Source: Roseivirga sp. UBA7431 (GTDB lineage: Bacteria; Bacteroidota; Bacteroidia; Cytophagales; Cyclobacteriaceae). From it: a DNA stretch of 35,261 nucleotides. The stretch is taken from assembly GCA_002477595.1 (NCBI GenBank), contig DLQN01000080.1, positions 1 through 35,261 on the forward strand, given 5' to 3'. How positions within the stretch are numbered: the first letter of the stretch is position 1; the number at the start of each line of letters is the position of its first letter. Below are positions 7,652-14,777 of this stretch, piece after piece. A program made the position numbers and the translations under genes. The notes below the pieces were generated by a model. It was not told where the DNA came from. It did no database searches and saw only the letters and a list, made by a program, of their open reading frames with translations.

Positions 7652-8299
7652 ATGTCATCACACCATATTGTTAGAGACGAACAAGAGCCAGCCTTGCTGA
7701 TAGATGATCCTATCGCATTAAGTGCTGAGTATATAGACTTGCTTTTAGAATGGAGTCCAACGGTTATTGTGACGTCAAATGCCTTAGACGAAGTCTTAAC
7801 CTGGGGAATTAAAATTGATGTTGTTGTAGCCGAATTAAACGAAATTGAGGCATTAAAGCCTAAGCTGAAGATCCAATCTCCAGTGAAACTACTCGGCTTC
7901 GAATCCACTGATCTACTGAATGCTGCCTATATCTTTCTGAAAGACCACGATCATAAAGCAGTAAATGTCCTCGCGGATATATTCAATTCAAAGGTTTTAG
8001 ACCTGATCAAGGAGTTTTCAATTGATATGGATTCAGTACTTTTTTACAATGATCAAAAATGGGTTTATGCAAAGTCAGGAAGGTTTGAAAAATGGGTGTC
8101 AACTGGGCAAGTCTTCGGCATTCATCCCGTTGCTAGTGGTACTTTCTTTACTTCAGAAGGATTCTACACCGATTGGCAGAACGAGTTATTACTAGAACCC
8201 TTAGAACTTACGGCAGCACAAAGTGGAAAAGTAAGCCTGGTGACTAATAATAAGCCGTTATGGGTAATAGAATCAGTTCAGACAGATATCTATAAATAA
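7652..8299 (+). CDS. Divergent thiamine-pyrophosphokinase-like protein
   Basis: A 215-residue soluble protein. Its opening MSSHHIVRDEQEPALLIDD and overall plan resemble Bacteroidota proteins annotated as thiamine pyrophosphokinase: an N-terminal Rossmann-like half at about 1-135, then a beta-rich half with RFEKWVSTGQVFGIHPVASG. The family recognition is from memory and is moderate. Typical TPKs carry an acidic G-D-F-D-S metal and substrate motif after strand 3; here the equivalent stretch reads DVVVAELNEIEALKP, so both key Asp are missing. The later D-K-T-D motif is reduced to FESTDLLNA. It may be inactive, regulatory or altered in specificity. It is co-oriented with the ROK gene after a 3-base gap and convergent with prmC (24-base gap). 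Confidence 0.5.
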   Translation: MSSHHIVRDEQEPALLIDDPIALSAEYIDLLLEWSPTVIVTSNALDEVLTWGIKIDVVVAELNEIEALKPKLKIQSPVKLLGFESTDLLNAAYIFLKDHDHKAVNVLADIFNSKVLDLIKEFSIDMDSVLFYNDQKWVYAKSGRFEKWVSTGQVFGIHPVASGTFFTSEGFYTDWQNELLLEPLELTAAQSGKVSLVTNNKPLWVIESVQTDIYK

Positions 8300-8323
8300 A
8301 GAAGGTGAATTAATTGGGTAGTG

Positions 8324-9169
8324 TTATTCCTTTTTTCCCCTAACCATCCTGTCTTTTCCCTGAAGGTCTTTTCTAAGCTCGATATCAGAGTATCCGAGAG
8401 CACTCAACAATTGACAAACTTCTGCTCCAAAGTTTTCATGTATTTCGAAATACAGCTTTCCGCCTTTTTTGAGACTAATTATTGCTTTTTCGGCAATGGC
8501 TTGGTAAAAGACTAAGGGAGTTCTGTCATCAACAAAGAGCGCTATGTCTGGTTCATAATCGAGGACGTTTTTGTGCATTAGCGCACGATCAGCATTCGGA
8601 ATGTAGGGTGGGTTGCTGACAATAATGTCAAATTCTTTTTCTGACAAATCTTCTTTCAGAATATCCAAAAATGAAAAGTCAACCACCATTTCATTTTTGG
8701 AGGCATTGTTTTTGGCGACTTTAAGTGCCTCTTCTGAAACATCAACCCCAGTACAGGAGGCTTCTGGTATTTCACCTTTCAGACTTATTGGAATACAGCC
8801 AGTACCTGTTCCAATGTCTAAAATCATGGGTGCTGACATTTCGTTATCCTTGACTATCCAATCGGATAATTCTTCAGTTTCTGGTCGCGGAATCAGCGCA
8901 TGCTTGTTCGTGAGAAACTTTCGGCCATAAAAGATTGTAAAACCTACGACATGCTGATAAGGTGTGCCATTCACCAATTGTCTGAGGTCATGCCTCAAAA
9001 GACTTTCGTCAAAAGCAATCTCCGTATTGAGGGATAGCTTCATCCTATCAATATGTAGACGATCTGCAAGGTAGTTTTTGGCAATAGCCATACTTTCCCT
9101 TTCATCGTAGACATCTGAAAGGGAGCTTAGAATTTGTTGAAATAGATCCTTAGATCGCGCAGTAGGCAT
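8324..9169 (-). CDS. prmC: Release factor glutamine methyltransferase
   Basis: A 281-residue SAM-dependent N5-glutamine methyltransferase that modifies the GGQ glutamine of RF1 and RF2 in the cytosol. It has the N-terminal helical release-factor-binding domain (about 1-90, with LRQLVNGTPYQHVVGFTIFY and LIPRPETEEL). The SAM motif I is ILDIGTGTGCIPISL at about 118, the acidic GVDVSEEAL follows, and the catalytic IVSNPPYIP is at about 185. Length and motif order are normal. It diverges from ribD across 50 bases. Confidence 0.96.
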   Translation of the reverse strand: MPTARSKDLFQQILSSLSDVYDERESMAIAKNYLADRLHIDRMKLSLNTEIAFDESLLRHDLRQLVNGTPYQHVVGFTIFYGRKFLTNKHALIPRPETEELSDWIVKDNEMSAPMILDIGTGTGCIPISLKGEIPEASCTGVDVSEEALKVAKNNASKNEMVVDFSFLDILKEDLSEKEFDIIVSNPPYIPNADRALMHKNVLDYEPDIALFVDDRTPLVFYQAIAEKAIISLKKGGKLYFEIHENFGAEVCQLLSALGYSDIELRKDLQGKDRMVRGKKE

Positions 9170-9219
9170 GACACAAAATAAGTGAAATAATTAGTGGCTT
9201 TGGCTAACTTGTGCAATCA

Positions 9220-10263
9220 ATGAATAATCAGGATACTCACTTCATGGAGCGCGCGCTGGAACTTGCCGAATTAGGTAGGGGAAAGGTGAGTCCGAACCCT
9301 ATGGTTGGGTGTGTTATTGTTCATAATGATAGGATTATTGGAGAAGGCTGGCATAAGCAATATGGTGAAGGGCATGCGGAGGTGAATGCCATTGCGGCTG
9401 TGGAAGATCAGTCTTTGCTTCCTGAATCGACTGTATACGTCACCCTAGAACCATGTGCTCATCACGGCAAAACACCTCCTTGTGCTGATTTAATGGTGAG
9501 GAAGCGTGTCAAACGCGTGGTCATTGGTGCTGTTGATACAAATCCATTAGTCGGGGGGAAGGGCATTGAGAGAATGGAGCAGGCCGGCATTGAAGTGAGT
9601 CATGGTCTGCTTGCCGATGCTTCTCGAAATTTGAACGCGCGATTCTTCACTTTTATAGAGAAAAAGAGGCCCTACATCATATTGAAATGGGCGCAGACAG
9701 CGGATGGATTCGTAGCGAGAGAAAACTTCGATTCGAAGTGGATCAGTGGTGAGGCTTCAAGAAATTTAGTGCATCAATGGCGCGCTGAGGAAGACGCAAT
9801 TATGGTGGGCACACGTACTGCACAACAAGACAATCCGAGGCTTAATGTAAGAAACTGGGAGGGTAATGACCCGGTGAGGGTTGTCATTGACAAAAAACTG
9901 ACCCTTTCTAAGGAGTTAAACTTGTTAGATGGTAAGCAACCCACTTTAGTCTATAATGGTAAGACGAATCAATCACTGGAAAACCTCGAATTCATTCAGG
10001 TAAGTGATGAAGACTACCTTCCTTTCATCTTGAAAGACTTGTATGAGAAAAAGGTACAATCGATTATCATCGAGGGTGGAAGCATTTTATTGAATTCATG
10101 TCTTGCGTCTAGCCTCTGGGACGAAGCGCGGGTGTTTACAGCAGATGTTAAATTTCATGCTGGTATTGCGGCACCGAGAATACAAGGGTTAGTGTCTGAT
10201 TCTTTCCAGGTTGGAGATGACAAATTGGACATCTATCATAATCAGGAACCATCTCTTTTATAA
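9220..10263 (+). CDS. ribD: Bifunctional riboflavin deaminase/reductase
   Basis: Two consecutive steps of riboflavin synthesis: deamination of the pyrimidine from GTP, then reduction of its ribosyl side chain. The N-terminal CMP/dCMP-deaminase-type domain (about 1-145) has SPNPMVGCVIV, the zinc and proton-shuttle motif HAEVNAI at about residue 50, and EPCAHHGKTPPCADLM with the two zinc Cys at about 76-86. The RibD_C reductase domain (about 145-347) has RPYIILKWAQTADGFVA, DAIMVGTRTAQQDNPRLNVR and IIIEGGSILLNSCL. I prefer the ATG at 9220 (347 residues, MNNQDTHFMERAL) over an in-frame GTG at 9211. The next gene starts 16 bases after the stop. Confidence 0.95.
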   Translation: MNNQDTHFMERALELAELGRGKVSPNPMVGCVIVHNDRIIGEGWHKQYGEGHAEVNAIAAVEDQSLLPESTVYVTLEPCAHHGKTPPCADLMVRKRVKRVVIGAVDTNPLVGGKGIERMEQAGIEVSHGLLADASRNLNARFFTFIEKKRPYIILKWAQTADGFVARENFDSKWISGEASRNLVHQWRAEEDAIMVGTRTAQQDNPRLNVRNWEGNDPVRVVIDKKLTLSKELNLLDGKQPTLVYNGKTNQSLENLEFIQVSDEDYLPFILKDLYEKKVQSIIIEGGSILLNSCLASSLWDEARVFTADVKFHAGIAAPRIQGLVSDSFQVGDDKLDIYHNQEPSLL

Positions 10264-10279
10264 ACTAGTTAGAACAAAT

Positions 10280-10762
10280 ATGGCAGAAGAATTAATCATC
10301 GAAAATAGTGCTTCCAAAGCTGAAAAGTACAACTCGCTCATTCCTCAAATAGAGGCTTTAGTCACTGGTGAGCCTGATTTGGTAGCAAACCTTTCCAATA
10401 TTGCTTCGGCACTCAAATATGGTATGGGCTATTTCTGGGTGGGTTTTTACTTAGTGAAAAACGATGAATTAGTGTTGGGGCCGTTTCAAGGGCCTATTGC
10501 TTGTACACGAATTGCCAAAGGTAGAGGTGTGTGCGGTACGAGTTGGGCAGAAGGTTCTACACTGATTGTTCCTAATGTCGATGAGTTCCCCGGTCACATT
10601 GCATGCAGTGGCGACTCTAAATCAGAGATTGTATTGCCTGCTTTCAAAAATGGCGAGGTTGCACTGATTCTTGATGTAGATTCTGATGAATTGAATGACT
10701 TTGATGAAGTGGATAAAGAGCACTTAGAAAAGCTGATGGGTATAATTGAAGGCTTACTCTAG
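10280..10762 (+). CDS. msrC: Free methionine-(R)-sulfoxide reductase (GAF domain)
   Basis: A 160-residue cytosolic single-GAF-domain enzyme that reduces free Met-R-O, protecting against oxidative damage. The fRMsr signature is complete, with three conserved Cys: CTRIAKGRGVCG (two Cys, about residues 74 and 84) and FPGHIACSGDSKSEIVLP (resolving Cys at about 108). The preceding GYFWVGFYLVKNDELVLGPF also fits the family. The start at 10280 (MAEELIIENS) avoids an unlikely extension into ribD and gives the standard length. Its end overlaps the convergent psd stop by 9 bases (10754-10762). It is probably co-transcribed with ribD. Confidence 0.92.
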   Translation: MAEELIIENSASKAEKYNSLIPQIEALVTGEPDLVANLSNIASALKYGMGYFWVGFYLVKNDELVLGPFQGPIACTRIAKGRGVCGTSWAEGSTLIVPNVDEFPGHIACSGDSKSEIVLPAFKNGEVALILDVDSDELNDFDEVDKEHLEKLMGIIEGLL

Positions 10763-11419
10763 CTCTGCAATAATAGTTTCACCACCTATAGTTTTTTGCC
10801 CTTTTTCAACGTTAATTTTTGTGCCAAGGGGTAGAAATAAGTCTACTCGTGATCCAAACTTAATAAAGCCAAACTCTCGGCCTTGAATCACACTTTGTTC
10901 CTCTTTTACATACCACTTGATTCTTCTTGCAGCGGCCCCAGCGATTTGCCTTACCAGAATTTCTACATTGTGATGGATTTGATAGACTAATGTCGTTCTC
11001 TCGTTCTCGGTGCTCGACTTTGGGTGCCAGGCTACTAAATATTTACCAGGATGGTATTTGAAGTATTTAATGAGTCCGGTTACGGGGTTTCTATTGACAT
11101 GCACATTGAAAGGTGACATGAAAATCGATACTTGAATGCGTTCTTTCCCATGAAAATACTCGTCCTCAGTGGTAGTCTCAATGACTACAATTTTACCATC
11201 AGCAGGGGCAATAATATGTTTTTCGTTAAGGTCAGTTTTGCGACTTGGATTCCTGAAAAACTGAAGGACCAACAAAAACACTATTGAACTAGCTATTAAG
11301 GTAGCCCAAAAGGTCTCGCCTTGGATTTCCAAAAGATAGAAAAGGCTGATGTTGAGTGTTGTAAGAACAAGAAAGAGTACCGCTAACAGTACTCTTCCTT
11401 CTTTATGAATTTTAATCAT
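10754..11419 (-). CDS. psd: Phosphatidylserine decarboxylase (short, membrane-anchored type)
   Basis: Makes phosphatidylethanolamine from phosphatidylserine at the inner membrane. The 221-residue protein has two N-terminal hydrophobic helices (about 9-55: LLAVLFLVLTTLNISLFYLL and FWATLIASSIVFLLVLQFF). The catalytic domain follows with IIAPADGKIVVIE, VSIFMSPFNVHVNRNPVTG, and the self-cleavage site in FGSRVDLFLPLG, where Gly-Ser yields the pyruvoyl cofactor, at about residue 192. This matches the PSD-B-like form of Bacteroidota, which is shorter than the E. coli enzyme. It lies 10 bases behind gdhA on the same strand, with cdsA of the same pathway just upstream of gdhA. Confidence 0.93.
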   Translation of the reverse strand: MIKIHKEGRVLLAVLFLVLTTLNISLFYLLEIQGETFWATLIASSIVFLLVLQFFRNPSRKTDLNEKHIIAPADGKIVVIETTTEDEYFHGKERIQVSIFMSPFNVHVNRNPVTGLIKYFKYHPGKYLVAWHPKSSTENERTTLVYQIHHNVEILVRQIAGAAARRIKWYVKEEQSVIQGREFGFIKFGSRVDLFLPLGTKINVEKGQKTIGGETIIAELE

Positions 11420-11429
11420 TAATATCTAA

Positions 11430-12707
11430 TTAGAAGCCACCTCGATATTTATAGGTTTCGGCTACTTTGTCGATTGCCACAATGTAAGCTGCAATTCGCA
11501 TGGGTACATTATACTTTAAAGATGCAGCATAGACTTTGTCAAAAGCATCTTTCATAATCCTGTCTGACCTACGGTTGACTCTTTCTCTAGTCCATTTATA
11601 GCCCAATCTGTTTTGCACCCATTCGAAATAAGAAACAGTAACACCTCCAGCATTCGCTAAGATATCTGGTGCAACCATTATTCCTTTTTCATTGATGATG
11701 GCATCTGCCTCAGCCGAAGTAGGACCGTTTGCTCCTTCAACGATTAGCTTTGCTTTCACATCGTTGACATTGCCAGAATGAATCACATCTTCGATAGCTG
11801 CAGGTACTAAAACATCAACATCTAGTGTCAATAGGTCTGAAGCATCTTTCATTAATTCGGCACCATCGAAACCTTCGAGTGTACCGTTATTATTGTTTCG
11901 ATAGCCAATTGCTTTATTGACATCAATACCATTTTCATTGTAGTAGGCACCAGAAATATCACTAATAGCCGTTATGGTACAACCACGTTCAGACATTAGT
12001 AATGCAGCGTAAGAGCCAACATTTCCAAATCCTTGAACCGCAATTGATGCATGATAAGGATTGATTTTGAGCTTTTCCATGGCAGCAAGTGCTGATACCA
12101 TTACCCCACGACCAGTCGCTTCAACTCTACCGAGCGAACCACCAAGTACCAAAGGCTTTCCAGTTACAACGGCATTTACCGTAGTACCCATCGAGCGTGA
12201 GTATTCATCCATCATCCAAGCCATTTCTCTTGGGCCAGTGCCCATGTCAGGAGCTGGGATATCACGGTCTGGGCCAAATACACCAGTCATAGACTGGGTG
12301 TAGGCTCTCGTCAATCGCTCAATTTCTCCAGCTGACATTTCTCTCGGGTTACACTTGATCCCACCTTTGGCACCGCCATATGGTATATCAACCACAGCGC
12401 ACTTCCAGGTCATCCAAGCAGCAAGTGCCTTTACTTCGTCAATATTGACGTCCATTGCATAACGCACACCACCTTTGGAGGGTCCCAAAATATTCGAGTG
12501 GATCACACGGTGACCTTCAAATACTTTGATCGAACCATTATCCATCGTGACGGGTAATGAAACAGAAACTTGTTTGGATGGAGATTTTAAAACGTTGTAA
12601 ACTTGTTCGTCTAGACCCAGTGCTTCAGTAGCAATATTGAATCTGGACATCATTGACTCGAAAGGATTTGCCTTGTCCTTAATCGGAGCCGGTTCAATGT
12701 AACCCAT
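11430..12707 (-). CDS. gdhA: Glutamate dehydrogenase (Glu/Leu/Phe/Val dehydrogenase family)
   Basis: A 425-residue cytosolic NAD(P)-dependent enzyme interconverting glutamate and 2-oxoglutarate plus ammonia. The dimerisation-domain catalytic region has GGVRYAMDVNIDEVKALA, MTWKCAVVDIPYGGAKGG (catalytic Lys at about 112-124) and APDMGTG (catalytic Asp). The Rossmann part begins at IAVQGFGNVGSYAALLMSE (about 221), followed by DVLVPAAIEDVI and VEGANGPTS. The end FEWVQNRLGYKW and YRGGF is typical of hexameric GDH of about 420 residues. Exact amino-acid and cofactor specificity is inferred from family resemblance. It has its own -7 box at 12738-12745, and psd follows after 10 bases. Confidence 0.92.
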   Translation of the reverse strand: MGYIEPAPIKDKANPFESMMSRFNIATEALGLDEQVYNVLKSPSKQVSVSLPVTMDNGSIKVFEGHRVIHSNILGPSKGGVRYAMDVNIDEVKALAAWMTWKCAVVDIPYGGAKGGIKCNPREMSAGEIERLTRAYTQSMTGVFGPDRDIPAPDMGTGPREMAWMMDEYSRSMGTTVNAVVTGKPLVLGGSLGRVEATGRGVMVSALAAMEKLKINPYHASIAVQGFGNVGSYAALLMSERGCTITAISDISGAYYNENGIDVNKAIGYRNNNNGTLEGFDGAELMKDASDLLTLDVDVLVPAAIEDVIHSGNVNDVKAKLIVEGANGPTSAEADAIINEKGIMVAPDILANAGGVTVSYFEWVQNRLGYKWTRERVNRRSDRIMKDAFDKVYAASLKYNVPMRIAAYIVAIDKVAETYKYRGGF

Positions 12708-12737
12708 AGGGAGCTTAATATTGATTTAAGACTTTGT

Positions 12738-12745
12738 CAAAATTA
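12738..12745 (-). promoter_or_regulatory. -7 promoter box of gdhA
   Basis: TAATTTTG on the minus strand, 30 bases before the gdhA ATG, matches TAnnTTTG. A TTG lies about 23 bases upstream, slightly wide. Confidence 0.5.
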
Positions 12746-12793
12746 GTGAATTTTTAAGCGAATATCTCCAATAAGAAAGAGCTTATTTTCCCC

Positions 12794-13606
12794 TTATATG
12801 ACGAAGTGGATGTAGGCGGTTGCGAATGGTAATGCAAGAATGAGCCCATCAAATCTATCTAGAAAGCCACCATGCCCTGGAATAGTACTTCCTGAGTCTT
12901 TAATGGCCAATACTCTTTTGAAAGCAGATTCAACTAAGTCTCCTAGGCTACCAAAAATACTGATTACAACGGCTAAGCCCGCCCACTCTAAATAACTCAT
13001 TATTCCAAAGAAATGGCAAAATACCATTAGGATTCCTATCGATAGAACTAGTCCACCGATTGATCCTTCCCAGGTTTTTTTAGGAGATACCTTTTCAAAT
13101 AGCTTGGTCTTACCGAACGCTTTGCCTGCAAAGTAGGCGCCTGTATCGTTTGCCCATTGGGCGAATAGAACCCCCAGTATTAATTCAAATTGGAACGTTC
13201 CAGAGATAAAAGCCAGGGGAATCATCAAACAGAAAGGCATCGCAATATAGAGTACGCCAAGTACAGAAACGGCTAAGGAGTTGATCGCATGGCCTTGCCC
13301 ATAGCGTATGAGCGGGTAAAGGAATACAGTTGAAAATAATGCCGGGAGCATCCAGAAGGTGCTAGTGTCTATTTCTCCTTGATAGTATAAGAAAATCAGG
13401 GCGAATAGGATAAAGCTAAAAACTAGTCCCCAAACCTCATAAGGCTTGGTTTCGGCTGTTCTGGCTAATCCGTAAAACTCTCTTAGGGTCAATAATACGA
13501 TTACCAATATGACGGCTGCAAATGTCCAAGGGCTAAAGACTATTCCAGTGATGATGATAGTAAGCCCAACTATTGCTGTTATGGCTCTGACAGCAAGGTT
13601 ATTCAT
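12794..13606 (-). CDS. cdsA: Phosphatidate cytidylyltransferase
   Basis: Makes CDP-diacylglycerol from phosphatidate and CTP, the branch point of phospholipid synthesis in the inner membrane. It has about eight hydrophobic helices, the mid-protein FAQWANDTGAYFAGKAFGK and SPKKTWEGSIGG, and the C-terminal CDS signature FKRVLAIKDSGSTIPGHGG followed by FLDRFDG. The ATG at 13606 (MNNLAVRAITAI, 270 residues) overlaps the DUF2007 stop by 8 bases. A further in-frame ATG at 13630 would add eight residues and overlap more; I prefer the shorter form. It lies in a CPBP-DUF2007-cdsA run with overlapping ends. Confidence 0.94.
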   Translation of the reverse strand: MNNLAVRAITAIVGLTIIITGIVFSPWTFAAVILVIVLLTLREFYGLARTAETKPYEVWGLVFSFILFALIFLYYQGEIDTSTFWMLPALFSTVFLYPLIRYGQGHAINSLAVSVLGVLYIAMPFCLMIPLAFISGTFQFELILGVLFAQWANDTGAYFAGKAFGKTKLFEKVSPKKTWEGSIGGLVLSIGILMVFCHFFGIMSYLEWAGLAVVISIFGSLGDLVESAFKRVLAIKDSGSTIPGHGGFLDRFDGLILALPFATAYIHFVI

Positions 13607-13811
13607 GATCAAACTTGATTTCTTCTTCAATGATTTTTATGGCTCGCATCACGGAATCTGGATCTACCATTACGTCTATGCTGCCAAATTTGTAGGCATG
13701 ATCTTGTTTGTTGAAAACGATGGCGTTTAGTCCAGCATTGATCAAGACATCTTTAACAATTTCAGTCTTGTGCGGACTTGCGCTCTGATACACTGTTTGC
13801 CAACTACTCAA
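13599..13811 (-). CDS. DUF2007-type putative signal-transducing protein
   Basis: A small soluble protein of about 70 residues: WQTVYQSASPHKTEIVKDVL, then LINAGLNAIVFNKQDHAY and IDVMVDPDSVMRAIKII. It has the beta-alpha-beta pattern of DUF2007, a family with a PII-like fold and no firm function. I place the start at TTG 13811, which overlaps the upstream CPBP stop (TTGAGTAG). The only in-frame ATG, at 13862, would add 17 unlikely residues lying wholly inside the CPBP coding region. The tail overlaps the cdsA start. The dense overlap with both neighbours indicates one operon. Confidence 0.8.
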   Translation of the reverse strand: MSSWQTVYQSASPHKTEIVKDVLINAGLNAIVFNKQDHAYKFGSIDVMVDPDSVMRAIKIIEEEIKFDHE

Positions 13812-14742
13812 TGGATTCCTTTGTTCTAAGGTAGTGATTTCTGAAAAGGAACATGAATACAATGAATACAGTTACACCAATCACCTGGTAGATTACTGGT
13901 ACGGCTTCCGTTTCGTCCAAATTGACATCTGACATAGTATAAGTCATAATTACTGCAATGCCATTATTAGCGATATGTGCGATGATTGGATACCAAATAT
14001 TCCCTGACCAGACATACAAATAGCCAAATACAGCCCCGAGAAGCATTCTAGGAACTAATCCGTAAAACTGCATGTGAATGGCTGCAAAAATGAAAGCCGT
14101 TATCCATATGGCAACATGTGAGTTTTTAGTCCATTTGTGAAGGCTGTTTTGTAAAACTCCTCTGAAGAGAAACTCTTCTCCAATTCCTGCAAGAATCGCT
14201 ATAACAAAAAATCCAAAGAGGAATTGGCCAAAACTATTGAATGAGGTAAATTTTTCAGTTGCCGCGGCTAACTGTTCCTCAAGGTCTCTAGCCCATTCTT
14301 CAAATCCAGACATGAATTCTGGAAACTGGAAATTGGCATTCCATTCAATAAAGTAGGCGTTGACAAAGAGAAAACTGAATGTTCCGATAACGGTGGCAAT
14401 CGCCAGTATGGGGTCTACTTTCGTCTCATTTGAAACAGAGGAAAGTGGTTGTTTTGCAATCAGTTTCAAATAAAACCATGGGGTCACGAAGGTAAATACT
14501 ATTGTATACAGCATTTGTGTAGTCAACACTTCGCCCAGCCCCATGTAGTCATATATTGCATTTGGGTTTTTTGTCATCTCGTCCATTCCCATGCCGTTTG
14601 CCATGGCAAAAATGAATGAGGCAATCGCACCAACGAATTGGCCAACAAAAAAACCAACGAATAACAGCCCTAAAACAATAATAAAGGAAGAACTGGGAGC
14701 TCTTCCACCTGTGACGTCTATACCTGTATCAATTCTCGTCAT
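13804..14742 (-). CDS. CPBP-family intramembrane metalloprotease (CAAX/Abi type)
   Basis: A 312-residue inner-membrane protein with about eight helices. The CPBP/Rce1 motifs are clear: GIGEEFLFRGVLQNSL (motif 1, Glu-Glu and Arg, about 190-205), FIFAAIHMQFYGLVPRMLLG (motif 2 with His, about 225-245), and WYPIIAHIANNG (motif 3 with His and Asn, about 259-270). These residues ligate the metal and catalyse cleavage in Rce1-type proteases; the bacterial substrates are mostly unknown. It is first in a unit with DUF2007 and cdsA. It diverges from dusB over 35 bases that contain a perfect 14-bp palindrome. Confidence 0.9.
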   Translation of the reverse strand: MTRIDTGIDVTGGRAPSSSFIIVLGLLFVGFFVGQFVGAIASFIFAMANGMGMDEMTKNPNAIYDYMGLGEVLTTQMLYTIVFTFVTPWFYLKLIAKQPLSSVSNETKVDPILAIATVIGTFSFLFVNAYFIEWNANFQFPEFMSGFEEWARDLEEQLAAATEKFTSFNSFGQFLFGFFVIAILAGIGEEFLFRGVLQNSLHKWTKNSHVAIWITAFIFAAIHMQFYGLVPRMLLGAVFGYLYVWSGNIWYPIIAHIANNGIAVIMTYTMSDVNLDETEAVPVIYQVIGVTVFIVFMFLFRNHYLRTKESIE

Positions 14743-14746
14743 AATG

Positions 14747-14760
14747 GCGTAAATTTACGC
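14747..14760. promoter_or_regulatory. Perfect 14-bp palindrome between the CPBP gene and dusB
   Basis: GCGTAAATTTACGC is an exact inverted repeat lying 4 bases upstream of the CPBP ATG and 17 bases before the dusB TTG. Its core TAAATTTA is one mismatch from a -7 box on both strands, so it could be an operator or a shared promoter core. Confidence 0.35.
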
Positions 14761-14777
14761 GAATTTTGGAATAGGGT

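Noticed and set aside
10211..10279. Extended N-terminus of the free-Met-sulfoxide reductase.
   Set aside because: It overlaps the end of ribD and does not match the family; the ATG at 10280 gives the normal length.
13812..13862. Longer DUF2007 protein starting at ATG 13862.
   Set aside because: The added 17 residues lie wholly inside the CPBP coding region and look like its frame-shifted product.
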